Shown here: piece after piece, positions 1-6,004 of the stretch
How positions within the stretch are numbered: the first letter of the stretch is position 1
Layout: every line of letters starts with the position of its first letter
Assembly: GCA_964444865.1 (NCBI GenBank)
Contig: CAYUJE010000170.1
Span: 1 to 14,123, forward strand
DNA length: 14,123 bases
From: SXOA01 sp964444865
GTDB taxonomy: Bacteria > Planctomycetota > Planctomycetia > Pirellulales > Pirellulaceae
Direction: 5' to 3'
Position numbers and translations under genes: made by a program
The notes under the pieces: model-generated
The model's database searches: none
What the model saw: the letters and a program-made list of their open reading frames with translations, nothing else
What the model was told of the DNA's origin: nothing

Positions 1-23
1 GACTACTTTGGTACAATGGCAGG

Positions 24-1079
24 ATGAAACCGCTTGTTGCTATAACGCTTGGAGATCCCGCCGGCGTCGGTCCGGAAACGGTCGTGGGAGCGTGGCCCTC
101 CCCTGCCCTGCACGACGTTTGTCGCCCGCTGGCCGTGGGACATCCCGAGTTTTTGCGGCGGGCGGTCAAGCTGCTCGGCCTCGAAATCGAGGTGCGGGAA
201 ATCAAGTCAGCTGAGGAGGCGTCCCCCTCCCCTGCCCTGCTGCCGTGTCTGAAATCGGGCAATGATGAGCAGTTGCGAACACCGCCGGCGCAGGTTTCCG
301 CCTTCGGCGGACAGGCGGCCTATGATGCCCTGATTCTGGCGGCGGACCTGGCAATAGCCGGGCAGGTTGATGCAATTACCACCGCGCCGCTCAATAAGGC
401 AGCGCTGGCGGAAGCGGGGCATCACTTTCCAGGGCATACGGAATTATTGGCCCAGCAATGCGGAGTTCCCTGGGATGAAGTGGCGATGATGCTCTACCTC
501 GCTCCTGGCGGAGCGGTTCAAGGGCGCGCTGGGTTGGGAGTGGCGCATGTCACGCTGCACATGGCGCTGCGGGATGTTTTCGAGCACCTCACACAGGAGC
601 GAATCCTGGCGAGTGCCCGTTTGGCCGATGCTGTCACCCGAGCGTTTCTTTCGAAAGAGGAACTTGCCATCGCTCAGCCAAGAATTGGCGTGGCGGCTCT
701 CAATCCACATGCCGGGGAGCAAGGTCTGTTTGGCGATGAAGAAGAAACGATTATCGCCCCTGCCGTTAAAGCGGGAAAACTAGAAGGTCTCAGCCTGGAA
801 GGTCCCCTCCCCTGCGACACGCTGATGGTCCGCGCCGCAGCCGGCGACTTCGATGCCGTGGTCGCCATGTACCACGATCAGGGGCACATCGCTCTCAAGC
901 TTTTGGGGATGCATCGGGCGGTCAACATTACCCTCGGCCTTCCGATCATCCGCACTAGCGTCGCCCACGGCACGGCCTTTGACCTTGCCTGGCAGGGGCG
1001 AGCGGAGTCGAGCAGCATGGTGGAAGCGGTGCGAGTGGCGGCGCTGCTGGTGGGAGTGAGGGAGAGACTGATTTGGTGA
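24..1079 (+). CDS. pdxA: 4-hydroxythreonine-4-phosphate dehydrogenase PdxA
   Basis: This cytoplasmic enzyme oxidises 4-phosphooxy-threonine with NAD(P) to 3-amino-2-oxopropyl phosphate, a precursor of pyridoxal 5'-phosphate (vitamin B6). The 351-residue length is close to the usual family size of about 330. The N-terminus has the family signature GDPAGVGPE (residues 10-18). TAPLNKAAL (120-128) and GHTELLA (137-143) follow. The three metal-ligand histidines expected from the E. coli enzyme are at H179 (TLHMALRDV), H229 (LNPHAGE) and H284 (MYHDQGH). The C-terminus carries GLPIIRTSVAHGTAFD (305-320). The ATG was chosen because the family motif starts nine residues in. GGCAGG directly abuts the ATG, which is too close for a normal ribosome site. 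Two copies of a C-rich repeat encode SPAL in variable loops (residues 26-29 and 69-72). The gene runs convergently into the next one. Its upstream neighbour is outside the window. Confidence 0.97.
   Translation: MKPLVAITLGDPAGVGPETVVGAWPSPALHDVCRPLAVGHPEFLRRAVKLLGLEIEVREIKSAEEASPSPALLPCLKSGNDEQLRTPPAQVSAFGGQAAYDALILAADLAIAGQVDAITTAPLNKAALAEAGHHFPGHTELLAQQCGVPWDEVAMMLYLAPGGAVQGRAGLGVAHVTLHMALRDVFEHLTQERILASARLADAVTRAFLSKEELAIAQPRIGVAALNPHAGEQGLFGDEEETIIAPAVKAGKLEGLSLEGPLPCDTLMVRAAAGDFDAVVAMYHDQGHIALKLLGMHRAVNITLGLPIIRTSVAHGTAFDLAWQGRAESSSMVEAVRVAALLVGVRERLIW
96..111 (+). repeat. C-rich 16-mer repeat, copy 1 (inside pdxA)
   Basis: CCCTCCCCTGCCCTGC, read in frame as part of Pro-Ser-Pro-Ala-Leu in PdxA. 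An identical 16-mer occurs at 225-240, and near-copies occur at 2051-2066 and 4837-4851. A shorter match, CCCTCCCCTGC, is at 805-815. Confidence 0.6.
225..240 (+). repeat. C-rich 16-mer repeat, copy 2 (inside pdxA)
   Basis: Exact second copy of CCCTCCCCTGCCCTGC within the same gene, 129 nt from the first. That is a multiple of three, so it gives Ser-Pro-Ala-Leu again. It sits in a region of PdxA (about residues 65-80) that is normally a variable loop. Confidence 0.6.
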
Positions 1080-1084
1080 GAAGG

Positions 1085-1200
1085 AAATGGCGAAGCTCGA
1101 AGTCCGAAGTCCGAATGACGAATGGCGAATGACGAATGAGATCGGGATTTTTACATTCGTCATTCGTCATTCGCCATTCGAGTTTCGAGTTTCGCCATTT
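1085..1200. terminator. Long imperfect inverted repeat between convergent genes
   Basis: The left arm (1085-1131) pairs with the right arm (1152-1200). The outer 10 bp, AAATGGCGAA with TTCGCCATTT, is perfect. It is followed by CTCGAA pairing and an inner perfect block, CGAATGACGAAT. Each arm is built of short iterations (CGAATGA / CGAATGG). The repeat fills the gap between pdxA and the opposing gene and overlaps the last codon region of the latter, so it could act as a bidirectional terminator. There is no clear U-tract. Translated, this kind of sequence reads FVIRHSSF, which I remember as a frequent artefact in planctomycete ORFs, so it is probably a dispersed element. Confidence 0.6.
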
Positions 1201-2278
1201 ACTCCCTCAGTTTTTTCAGCCATGCCTGGGTCTTATCTTCCGATTCCTCATCGCCGGGATTGAATTCAAAGAGCTGCGGGTCGAGGTCGAGCGGAGCTTG
1301 GACGTCGTAGAAATCCAAGATACTCAACGGGGTTTCCGTAACGCGTGAAGTCTTGTTGTTGGCAGCAGCGGCTTTGAGTTCTTGGGAAGTGAGTTGGCGT
1401 AGGTATTCGATGCGGTAAGGGAAGTGCCGAAAGGTTTGGTCGGAACGGCCCAGCGTGAGAATGACCGCGGTGGGAATCTGGGAGTTGGCGGTTTCCCCCT
1501 GGTCCTTTCCGGCACCTTGCAAGGCCTTGAATCGTTCCGGCTTCAACCGGCCTTGCACGATCAAGACCGGAAGGGATTCGATGTGTGCTGGTTGGGGAGG
1601 AGCGAAGTCGTAATTGCGATGCAGCGATTCGAGCAGGCGGGATAATCCGCCGAGGAGAATCCAGTGGTCGGTGGAAAAGTGTTTTTCGTCGTCGTGCAGG
1701 CGCGATAGGGAACTGGCGAGGCGTGTCAGATTGACGTGCTCCAGCGAGGGATTTCCCGGCGGGAGGTGGCGGCGGATCCAATAGTCCTGGCGACCGCAGA
1801 CTTCCAGCAAAGTGGCGGCTTGGGGGCCGACTTGCATTTTCATATCGAGTCGCAGGAGCTTGGGCTGGCCTGAGCCAAACTGGTAGTACATGCCTGCGCC
1901 GACAACTTCTTGCCCGAACGCAAAAACCTGCTGGCGGATTTTGGCTTGAATGGCCTTCTGCCGAAAGACATCCTTGGCCGCGAGAGCGACGAGCTGGTTG
2001 CCGTCCTTTTCCTCGGCGGTAAGTGGGGGCGGCAATGGCTCGCCCCCCTCCCCTCCCCTGCCCCGCGTTGCGGCATTCGATTCCGGGTTTTCGGGCCGTG
2101 TTGCCACGCGGCTGGGGCCGTAGGCGGAGCGTTTTGTGGGTTGCTGGGCGGAGGCTATCCAGGGGTTCAAGATTCCAAGGGCTAGGACCAGGAGGACCTT
2201 GCGAACAAGGGAATGGCCGCAATTCCCTCTCTTGCGCGTCGGGTTGGTGTCTGAAAAACTGGGCAATTTGTACTTCAT
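1199..2278 (-). CDS. Secreted hypothetical protein, 359 aa
   Basis: I do not recognise the family. The ATG at 2278 gives a protein with an Arg/Lys-rich N-region, a hydrophobic core VLLVLALGILNPWIA (28-42) and a likely signal peptidase site ASA|QQ after residue 44, so it is probably exported. A low-complexity linker rich in Gly, Arg and Pro (about 50-90) follows, then a charged, mostly soluble body. The body includes FRQKAIQAKIRQQVFAFGQ, consistent with helices. The ORF stays open 71 codons further upstream, but that part looks non-coding (Arg/Cys rich) and precedes the signal peptide. No strong Shine-Dalgarno is visible. Two repeat elements are embedded: DTNPTRKRG in the N-region (residues 10-18) and a G-rich stretch encoding RGRGGEGGEP. 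It is divergent from the lipoprotein gene at 2561 and convergent with pdxA. Confidence 0.75.
   Translation of the reverse strand: MKYKLPSFSDTNPTRKRGNCGHSLVRKVLLVLALGILNPWIASAQQPTKRSAYGPSRVATRPENPESNAATRGRGGEGGEPLPPPLTAEEKDGNQLVALAAKDVFRQKAIQAKIRQQVFAFGQEVVGAGMYYQFGSGQPKLLRLDMKMQVGPQAATLLEVCGRQDYWIRRHLPPGNPSLEHVNLTRLASSLSRLHDDEKHFSTDHWILLGGLSRLLESLHRNYDFAPPQPAHIESLPVLIVQGRLKPERFKALQGAGKDQGETANSQIPTAVILTLGRSDQTFRHFPYRIEYLRQLTSQELKAAAANNKTSRVTETPLSILDFYDVQAPLDLDPQLFEFNPGDEESEDKTQAWLKKLRE
2043..2066 (-). repeat. G-quadruplex motif and C-rich repeat copy 3
   Basis: On the + strand there are four C-runs (2043-2048, 2050-2053, 2055-2058, 2061-2064) separated by T, T and TG. On the - strand, which is the coding and mRNA strand here, this is four tracts of at least four G with loops of CA, A and A, a canonical tight quadruplex pattern. 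Positions 2051-2066 match the 16-mer repeat of pdxA with one mismatch. Confidence 0.75.
2225..2251 (-). repeat. DTNPTRKRG-encoding dispersed repeat
   Basis: The coding strand reads Asp-Thr-Asn-Pro-Thr-Arg-Lys-Arg-Gly. From memory, this peptide recurs at the ends of many unrelated predicted planctomycete proteins and so reflects a DNA repeat rather than a protein domain. Here it lies in the N-region of a signal peptide. Only one copy is present in this window, so the repeat status rests on recollection. Confidence 0.45.
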
Positions 2279-2368
2279 AACCCGGTCGTGATGATTTTGC
2301 CAAAGAATCCCGATATGCCGAACCGAACAATAACTCACAGGACACCGCAGCCGGTCCGCGAGCGCGCA

Positions 2369-2389
2369 CCTTGCAAAATGATTGCAAGG
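2369..2389. promoter_or_regulatory. Operator-like inverted repeat in divergent intergenic region
   Basis: CCTTGCAA, spacer AATGA, TTGCAAGG: perfect 8-bp arms around a 5-nt centre. Partial symmetry continues outward (GCGC and GTGC). It lies between the - strand gene starting at 2278 and the + strand gene starting at 2561, where a shared regulator would bind. No regulator gene is adjacent, so the assignment is by position and symmetry only. Confidence 0.4.
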
Positions 2390-2560
2390 CGTGCTGGCGG
2401 GCATGATAGGGGGAAAACCCCGGCGGGGTCCACGCCAGATAGCAAAAGCAAGGCGATTCGAAAGCCGTGCAGCCGCTAGCAAACCACGCAATGAAGCGCC
2501 GCCCAGGATTTTCCGGCCCGTTTCCGGAACAAGCCGCGGCTAAGTGTCAGGGGGGACATC

Positions 2561-3673
2561 ATGAAATTCCGTTTGTCGCTTTGGATTCTGACGGCGGCCG
2601 TGGCCTTCACGGCGCTGGGGTGTGCGTTTCCCAAGGCGCACAATCTTCCTCCAGCTCAACAACTTTTTGAGCCGGGACCTGGGGTTGGTGGGCCTGGGCC
2701 GGGGGTGCTCCCCCCTGCCATGCCGCCGATGATGATTCCGGTTTCCATGCCGACCGTGCAAATCCTGTTTAATAAACCGGAAGGGATGCAGGTCCGCTGG
2801 GATGTGGCTCAGCCGGGAGCTTTTGACTCCCCGCCGCTCATCGTTCCTGGTCGCCAGAACTTCCCGCAGAACGGGTTGTACCGGCTGAAAATTACCAATT
2901 TGGAAAAGAGCCCCGGTGTGGAGCTCTATCCCACGCTGGAAGTCGGACCGACGACTCCGCGAAGCGAAGCCTTCCTGGCTCACAACGCGATTCCGGTACA
3001 GTTCACCGACGAAGACCTGGATCAGGTTTTGGCCGGCAACTTTGTGACGAAGGTCATCTACCTGCCGGATCCGGAATTCCAGGAACTGGCTCTGGCTGGC
3101 GTTGATACGCTGGTCAGCACGCGTCTTGATCCGGGTGTGGACCCGATTACAGAAGCCGACCGCCGGGGAGCCATCCTGGCGATTATCCGCCTCGGTAATA
3201 AGGACGTGGAACTTCCTGGTTCCTCGGACGGAGCTGGTGGAGTGAGTGCTGCTGGTTTCAACGGTGACGGGATGATGCCCTGTGCCGGCGAAGGTGGTTA
3301 TGGAGCTTGCCCTCCGAACTACGTTGCCGGTGTGACTGCTCCGATGTACGGCATGCCAATGTCGGGAACGCCCATCGGCTTGCCTGGTCCTCCCCACATT
3401 CCACTGGGTGGCCCGGCTGGTCTCAAGAAGCACACGATGGTCAATCGGACCCACATGCACATTCCGGAGCCGGTGTCGAACTTCAAGATCAACGTTCGGC
3501 AGCAGCCGGGATATAGCTATCCCAAGCCTGTCAATCGTGTTCGCATCCGTGAGCAGAGCATTCAGCCCAGCATTCCCTTTGGCCAGCCGCACTATGACCA
3601 GCACGAGCGGATTGGCACGCCCAATGTGCAGGGTGGGGTGCAGGGTGGCGAATACTGCCCGCCCGGTCAGTAA
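2561..3673 (+). CDS. Putative lipoprotein, 370 aa, first gene of envelope cassette
   Basis: I do not recognise a named family. The N-terminus is a lipoprotein signal: MKFR, a hydrophobic core, then lipobox ALGC with Cys21, so the mature protein should be membrane-anchored outside the cytoplasm. A Gly/Pro/Met-rich linker (38-62) leads to a probable beta-rich domain (about 64-213). This includes GLYRLKITNLEKSPG (105-119), ELYPTLEVGP (121-130), PVQFTDEDL and NFVTKVIYLPDPEFQELAL (160-178). The same ordered motifs occur in the next gene, so the two are paralogues. The C-terminal third is rich in Gly, Pro, Met and Cys and looks disordered. The start has a clear ribosome site, AGGGGGG at 2549-2555, five nt upstream. 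It probably leads a same-strand unit with the two genes that follow, although a hairpin pair lies in the first gap. Confidence 0.85.
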   Translation: MKFRLSLWILTAAVAFTALGCAFPKAHNLPPAQQLFEPGPGVGGPGPGVLPPAMPPMMIPVSMPTVQILFNKPEGMQVRWDVAQPGAFDSPPLIVPGRQNFPQNGLYRLKITNLEKSPGVELYPTLEVGPTTPRSEAFLAHNAIPVQFTDEDLDQVLAGNFVTKVIYLPDPEFQELALAGVDTLVSTRLDPGVDPITEADRRGAILAIIRLGNKDVELPGSSDGAGGVSAAGFNGDGMMPCAGEGGYGACPPNYVAGVTAPMYGMPMSGTPIGLPGPPHIPLGGPAGLKKHTMVNRTHMHIPEPVSNFKINVRQQPGYSYPKPVNRVRIREQSIQPSIPFGQPHYDQHERIGTPNVQGGVQGGEYCPPGQ

Positions 3674-3700
3674 TTGAACCAGTCCCGAATCAATCGGGTG

Positions 3701-3728
3701 ACGCGCCCACGGCTTTACGTGGGCGTGT
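3701..3728. repeat. Palindromic repeat, 11-bp stem (copy 1 of inverted pair)
   Basis: ACGCGCCCACG pairs with CGTGGGCGTGT around a 6-nt loop, with one G-U pair. It starts about 28 nt after the stop codon of the preceding gene. Its reverse complement aligns with the hairpin at 3773-3798, so the two form a head-to-head pair, as REP elements do in BIMEs. It could act as an attenuator or mRNA 3'-end stabiliser. Confidence 0.7.
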
Positions 3729-3772
3729 CCATTGAGTCAGGAAATCAGTGGGGTTGAATCGTTATCAAAAAA

Positions 3773-3798
3773 CACGCCCACGCCAAGTCGTGGACGTG
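3773..3798. repeat. Palindromic repeat (copy 2 of inverted pair)
   Basis: CACGCCCACG pairs with CGTGGACGTG around a 6-nt loop, with one internal mismatch. It is the inverted counterpart of 3701-3728 and ends 18 nt before the next start codon. Confidence 0.65.
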
Positions 3799-3816
3799 CC
3801 ACCCAGGGCATTCACC

Positions 3817-4608
3817 ATGCAGCTTCGAATCCTCACCCTTGCTCTGGCAGCCTCGCTCGTCAGTATTGCCGGAGTTGCTCTTGCCCAGCCTCCCGTGCAT
3901 TATCTGCACCGGGCCGACATGCCTCCCGGGGAAGTCGGTCAGCGGCAATTGATGCGAGGTGGTCCGCTGGCTGGTTATTTTCAGCCGGTGGAAGTAATCG
4001 CACCGAAAGGGGCCATCGTTTCACTGGCAGTTGAAGGCGGCTTCGACCAAGGGGACAAAGATTCTGTTCTGGCCGGCATGCAAATCGGTTATGTCTATCG
4101 CCTGCGGGTGGCCAATATTCCGGACCACGAGGGAGAAGAAGTCTTTCCCACCATTGAACTGGTGGACCGACTCTATCCTCCTCCCGGCCAGGCCGCTCGC
4201 TTTCCAGTCCCCGTGGAACTGACGGCGGAAGAAATCGCGCTGGCTCTTGAAGGCCGCTTCGTGACCCGCGTGATCTATCTCGAAAATCCGAAGAACGCAC
4301 TCCCTGTCAAAGATGCACCGAAACAACAGCGGTACTTTGAAATTGGCGCGGGTCAGGACCCGCTCAAAGTGGCGGACCAAATGGGCCGTCCCATTGCCAT
4401 TCTGCGGATGGGCTCTCGCGTCCCTGACGGTCTGACTGCCGACGGCAGGTTCCTCTACCACTCCCCTCCGCTGCTCAAGTACACGACAACGCCGGTGGAA
4501 GTGAAACGGAACGAAGGACTGGAAGAAGCCCAGTTGCCGCCGAAGGTTGAAGGACGGCAGAGCGCGAACTTCAAGCGGCTACCGGAAAGCCAAATCAAGC
4601 GGCGGTAG
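3817..4608 (+). CDS. Secreted protein, 263 aa, paralogue of the preceding lipoprotein
   Basis: The family is unnamed to me. The N-terminus MQLRILTLALAASLVSIAG ending in ALA|QPP is a standard signal peptide, cleaved after about residue 23, with no lipobox. The body shares an ordered set of motifs with the gene before it: VYRLRVANIPDHEGEE (93-108), VFPTIELVD, PVPVELTAEEI and GRFVTRVIYLENP (146-158). A terminal IAILRMG corresponds to ILAIIRLG in the paralogue. The predicted fold is beta-rich; the tail (225-263) is basic and charged. The frame is open upstream to 3748, but the ATG at 3817 directly precedes the signal peptide and has AGGG at 3805-3808. The TAG stop lies at the edge of a palindromic element. 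The duplication plus shared orientation suggests both proteins work in the same periplasmic or outer envelope structure. Confidence 0.83.
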   Translation: MQLRILTLALAASLVSIAGVALAQPPVHYLHRADMPPGEVGQRQLMRGGPLAGYFQPVEVIAPKGAIVSLAVEGGFDQGDKDSVLAGMQIGYVYRLRVANIPDHEGEEVFPTIELVDRLYPPPGQAARFPVPVELTAEEIALALEGRFVTRVIYLENPKNALPVKDAPKQQRYFEIGAGQDPLKVADQMGRPIAILRMGSRVPDGLTADGRFLYHSPPLLKYTTTPVEVKRNEGLEEAQLPPKVEGRQSANFKRLPESQIKRR

Positions 4609-4612
4609 AGTA

Positions 4613-4635
4613 GTCCGCTCACTCCGTGAGCGGAC
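4613..4635. repeat. Perfect 10-bp hairpin, copy 1 of long-range pair
   Basis: GTCCGCTCAC, loop TCC, GTGAGCGGAC. It begins 4 nt after the stop codon of the preceding gene. The whole 23 nt recurs as its exact reverse complement at 13692-13714, and the flanking AGTA matches there as TACT. Confidence 0.85.
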
Positions 4636-4667
4636 AATTGCAGAGGCTGCCCACGCGGAAGGGAATC

Positions 4668-5915
4668 ATGAAGATGACATACGGAAAATTTCTCGCCCTC
4701 GTGATCGTTGGCTCGCTCGGCTTTTGTTCCTGCAAAGCGATGCCCCAGCGCGCGACCATAAGCGACAAGCAGCTTCCCGCTCCGGCGGTCTCTCGCGGCA
4801 ATCCCAGCGGCAATCCGGTCGCCCCGGCCCACCACACCTCCCCTGCCCTGCCCCTGGGTGCCTACACCGGCGATCCCTCTTCCGCCTACCACGGTGGAGC
4901 CCCCGGCCATCATTGTCCTCATTGTTCCCCGGGAAGCAGCGAGCCCTTTCACTTCAGTTGCCAGGCCGAAGATTTGCAGTGGGCTCCCGATGGAATCACC
5001 CGACCTTGGCCGCACGATGAATACATCTGGGATGGCGGCGATCTAAACGAAGATGCCAATATCAAAAAGGATCAGTCCGTTGTTGGTGTGGATCAGGAAG
5101 ACACCATCGCACATTACCAAACACTCGATGGCCACAAAGAGATTGCCCACAGCAACAAGGTTTGCATCTATGCTCCGCGGTTCGCTGCCGTACGGCATGT
5201 GACGGTGCCGATTACCACGGAAGTGCATGAGCGGATGGCCGGGATTGAGAAGTCGGACAAACTGAATCTGCATGACAAGACCTTTGTGCCGACCACCGCC
5301 ATTCAGCCGGAGGCGGTGCGGGGCGAGCAGGCGATCGATCTGGCGAACATCTTCCGCGAACGGAAAGCCGGCAACGAACTGGCCCGCACGAATCTGCCGT
5401 ACATGGCCCGCGGCGAGTTCCTGCCGTTCGAGGACTTCGACATCATCCGCCGCGGTGTCTACGAACAGGGTGACAAGCCGCGCCTGGCGATCAGTGCCCA
5501 GGCGGCCGAAGTGTGGCTCGATAAGAAGGCCGTGCAGGTGGTTCTCGATGGCAAGATGGCCGTCGAAGCCGCCAGCACTTCCGGCCCGCAGGAAACGCGG
5601 ATGTACGAGCTTGAAGGGAAGCCGCGGCTGCGGATTTGCAAGGTCGCCAGCAAGAGCGATGCGAAAGTTGGCGAGACCGTGGAATTCACACTCCGGTTCG
5701 ACAACATCGGCGAGCAGCCGGTCTCCAGCGTCGCCATCATCGACAGCCTCACCACTCGCCTGGAATACGTCGACGGCAGCCAGTCTTCCAGCCGCGAGGC
5801 GAAGTTCGACACGCAAGAGAACGAAGGAGAATCGCTCTTCCTGCGGTGGACTCTGACCGAGCCGCTCAAGGTCAACGAAGGGGGCATCATTCGCTTCCAG
5901 TGCCGGGTGCGGTGA
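4668..5915 (+). CDS. DUF11-domain lipoprotein, 415 aa
   Basis: Probable surface or periplasmic lipoprotein. The short N-region MKMTYGK, a hydrophobic stretch and Cys20/Cys22 (GFCSC) form a plausible, slightly atypical lipobox. A Pro/Gly-rich segment follows, with HHCPHC at 81-86 that could bind a metal. The middle (about 165-315) is a conserved-looking soluble domain. The last 100 residues (about 318-415) match the DUF11 beta-sandwich pattern, with VGETVEFTLRFDNIGEQPV (334-352), a SSVAIIDSL-type strand and LEYVDGS. This is typical of proteins exposed on the cell surface. ATG 4668 or ATG 4674 could be the start: GGAAGGGA at 4657-4664 suits the second slightly better by spacing. A C-rich repeat encodes SPAL at residues 59-62. 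It is third in the same-strand envelope cassette, separated from the previous gene by a hairpin. Confidence 0.85.
   Translation: MKMTYGKFLALVIVGSLGFCSCKAMPQRATISDKQLPAPAVSRGNPSGNPVAPAHHTSPALPLGAYTGDPSSAYHGGAPGHHCPHCSPGSSEPFHFSCQAEDLQWAPDGITRPWPHDEYIWDGGDLNEDANIKKDQSVVGVDQEDTIAHYQTLDGHKEIAHSNKVCIYAPRFAAVRHVTVPITTEVHERMAGIEKSDKLNLHDKTFVPTTAIQPEAVRGEQAIDLANIFRERKAGNELARTNLPYMARGEFLPFEDFDIIRRGVYEQGDKPRLAISAQAAEVWLDKKAVQVVLDGKMAVEAASTSGPQETRMYELEGKPRLRICKVASKSDAKVGETVEFTLRFDNIGEQPVSSVAIIDSLTTRLEYVDGSQSSSREAKFDTQENEGESLFLRWTLTEPLKVNEGGIIRFQCRVR
4837..4851 (+). repeat. C-rich repeat, copy 4 (inside DUF11 lipoprotein)
   Basis: CCTCCCCTGCCCTGC, 15 of the 16 bases of the pdxA copies. It is in the same reading frame there and here, giving Thr-Ser-Pro-Ala-Leu-Pro. 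It lies in the disordered linker after the lipobox. Confidence 0.6.
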
Positions 5916-5920
5916 GAGGC

Positions 5921-5990
5921 GGTAGGCGGTAGGCAGTAGGCAGTAGGCAGTGATAGACTCACAGCGACTGCTTACTGCCGACTGCCTACT
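5921..5990. repeat. Iterated AGTAGGC hairpin
   Basis: Four tandem 7-mers (GGTAGGC twice, AGTAGGC twice) at 5921-5948 are followed by an inverted arm at 5967-5990. Positions 5928-5951 pair with 5967-5990 over 24 bp with one mismatch and two G-U pairs, around a 15-nt loop. It starts 5 nt after the stop codon of the DUF11 gene and ends 14 nt before the next ATG. It is a likely terminator or attenuator and probably a dispersed element. Confidence 0.75.
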
Positions 5991-6004
5991 TTCCCACTGC
6001 TCTC

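Noticed and set aside
1266..2387. 373-codon frame on the - strand overlapping the secreted hypothetical gene
   Set aside because: Pro/Arg/Ser-rich composition typical of a wrong frame. The other frame has a clear signal peptide and varied composition.
2404..2426. GGGGGAAAACCCC and CCCCGGCGGGG as a terminator or operator
   Set aside because: Short overlapping G/C runs that can pair in several ways, with no gene end next to them and no U-tract. Not distinguishable from composition.
2540..3604. 354-codon open frame on the - strand opposite the lipoprotein gene
   Set aside because: Arg/His-rich with no recognisable domain, and exactly antisense to a gene with a signal peptide, ribosome site and paralogue. 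It is a high-GC shadow.
5043..5816. 257-codon frame opposite the DUF11 gene
   Set aside because: Antisense of a recognised domain, with no start context or family signature.
5921..5951. Tandem 7-mers as a CRISPR or satellite array
   Set aside because: The units are 7 nt with no spacers and are paired with an inverted arm. It is a hairpin element, not a CRISPR.
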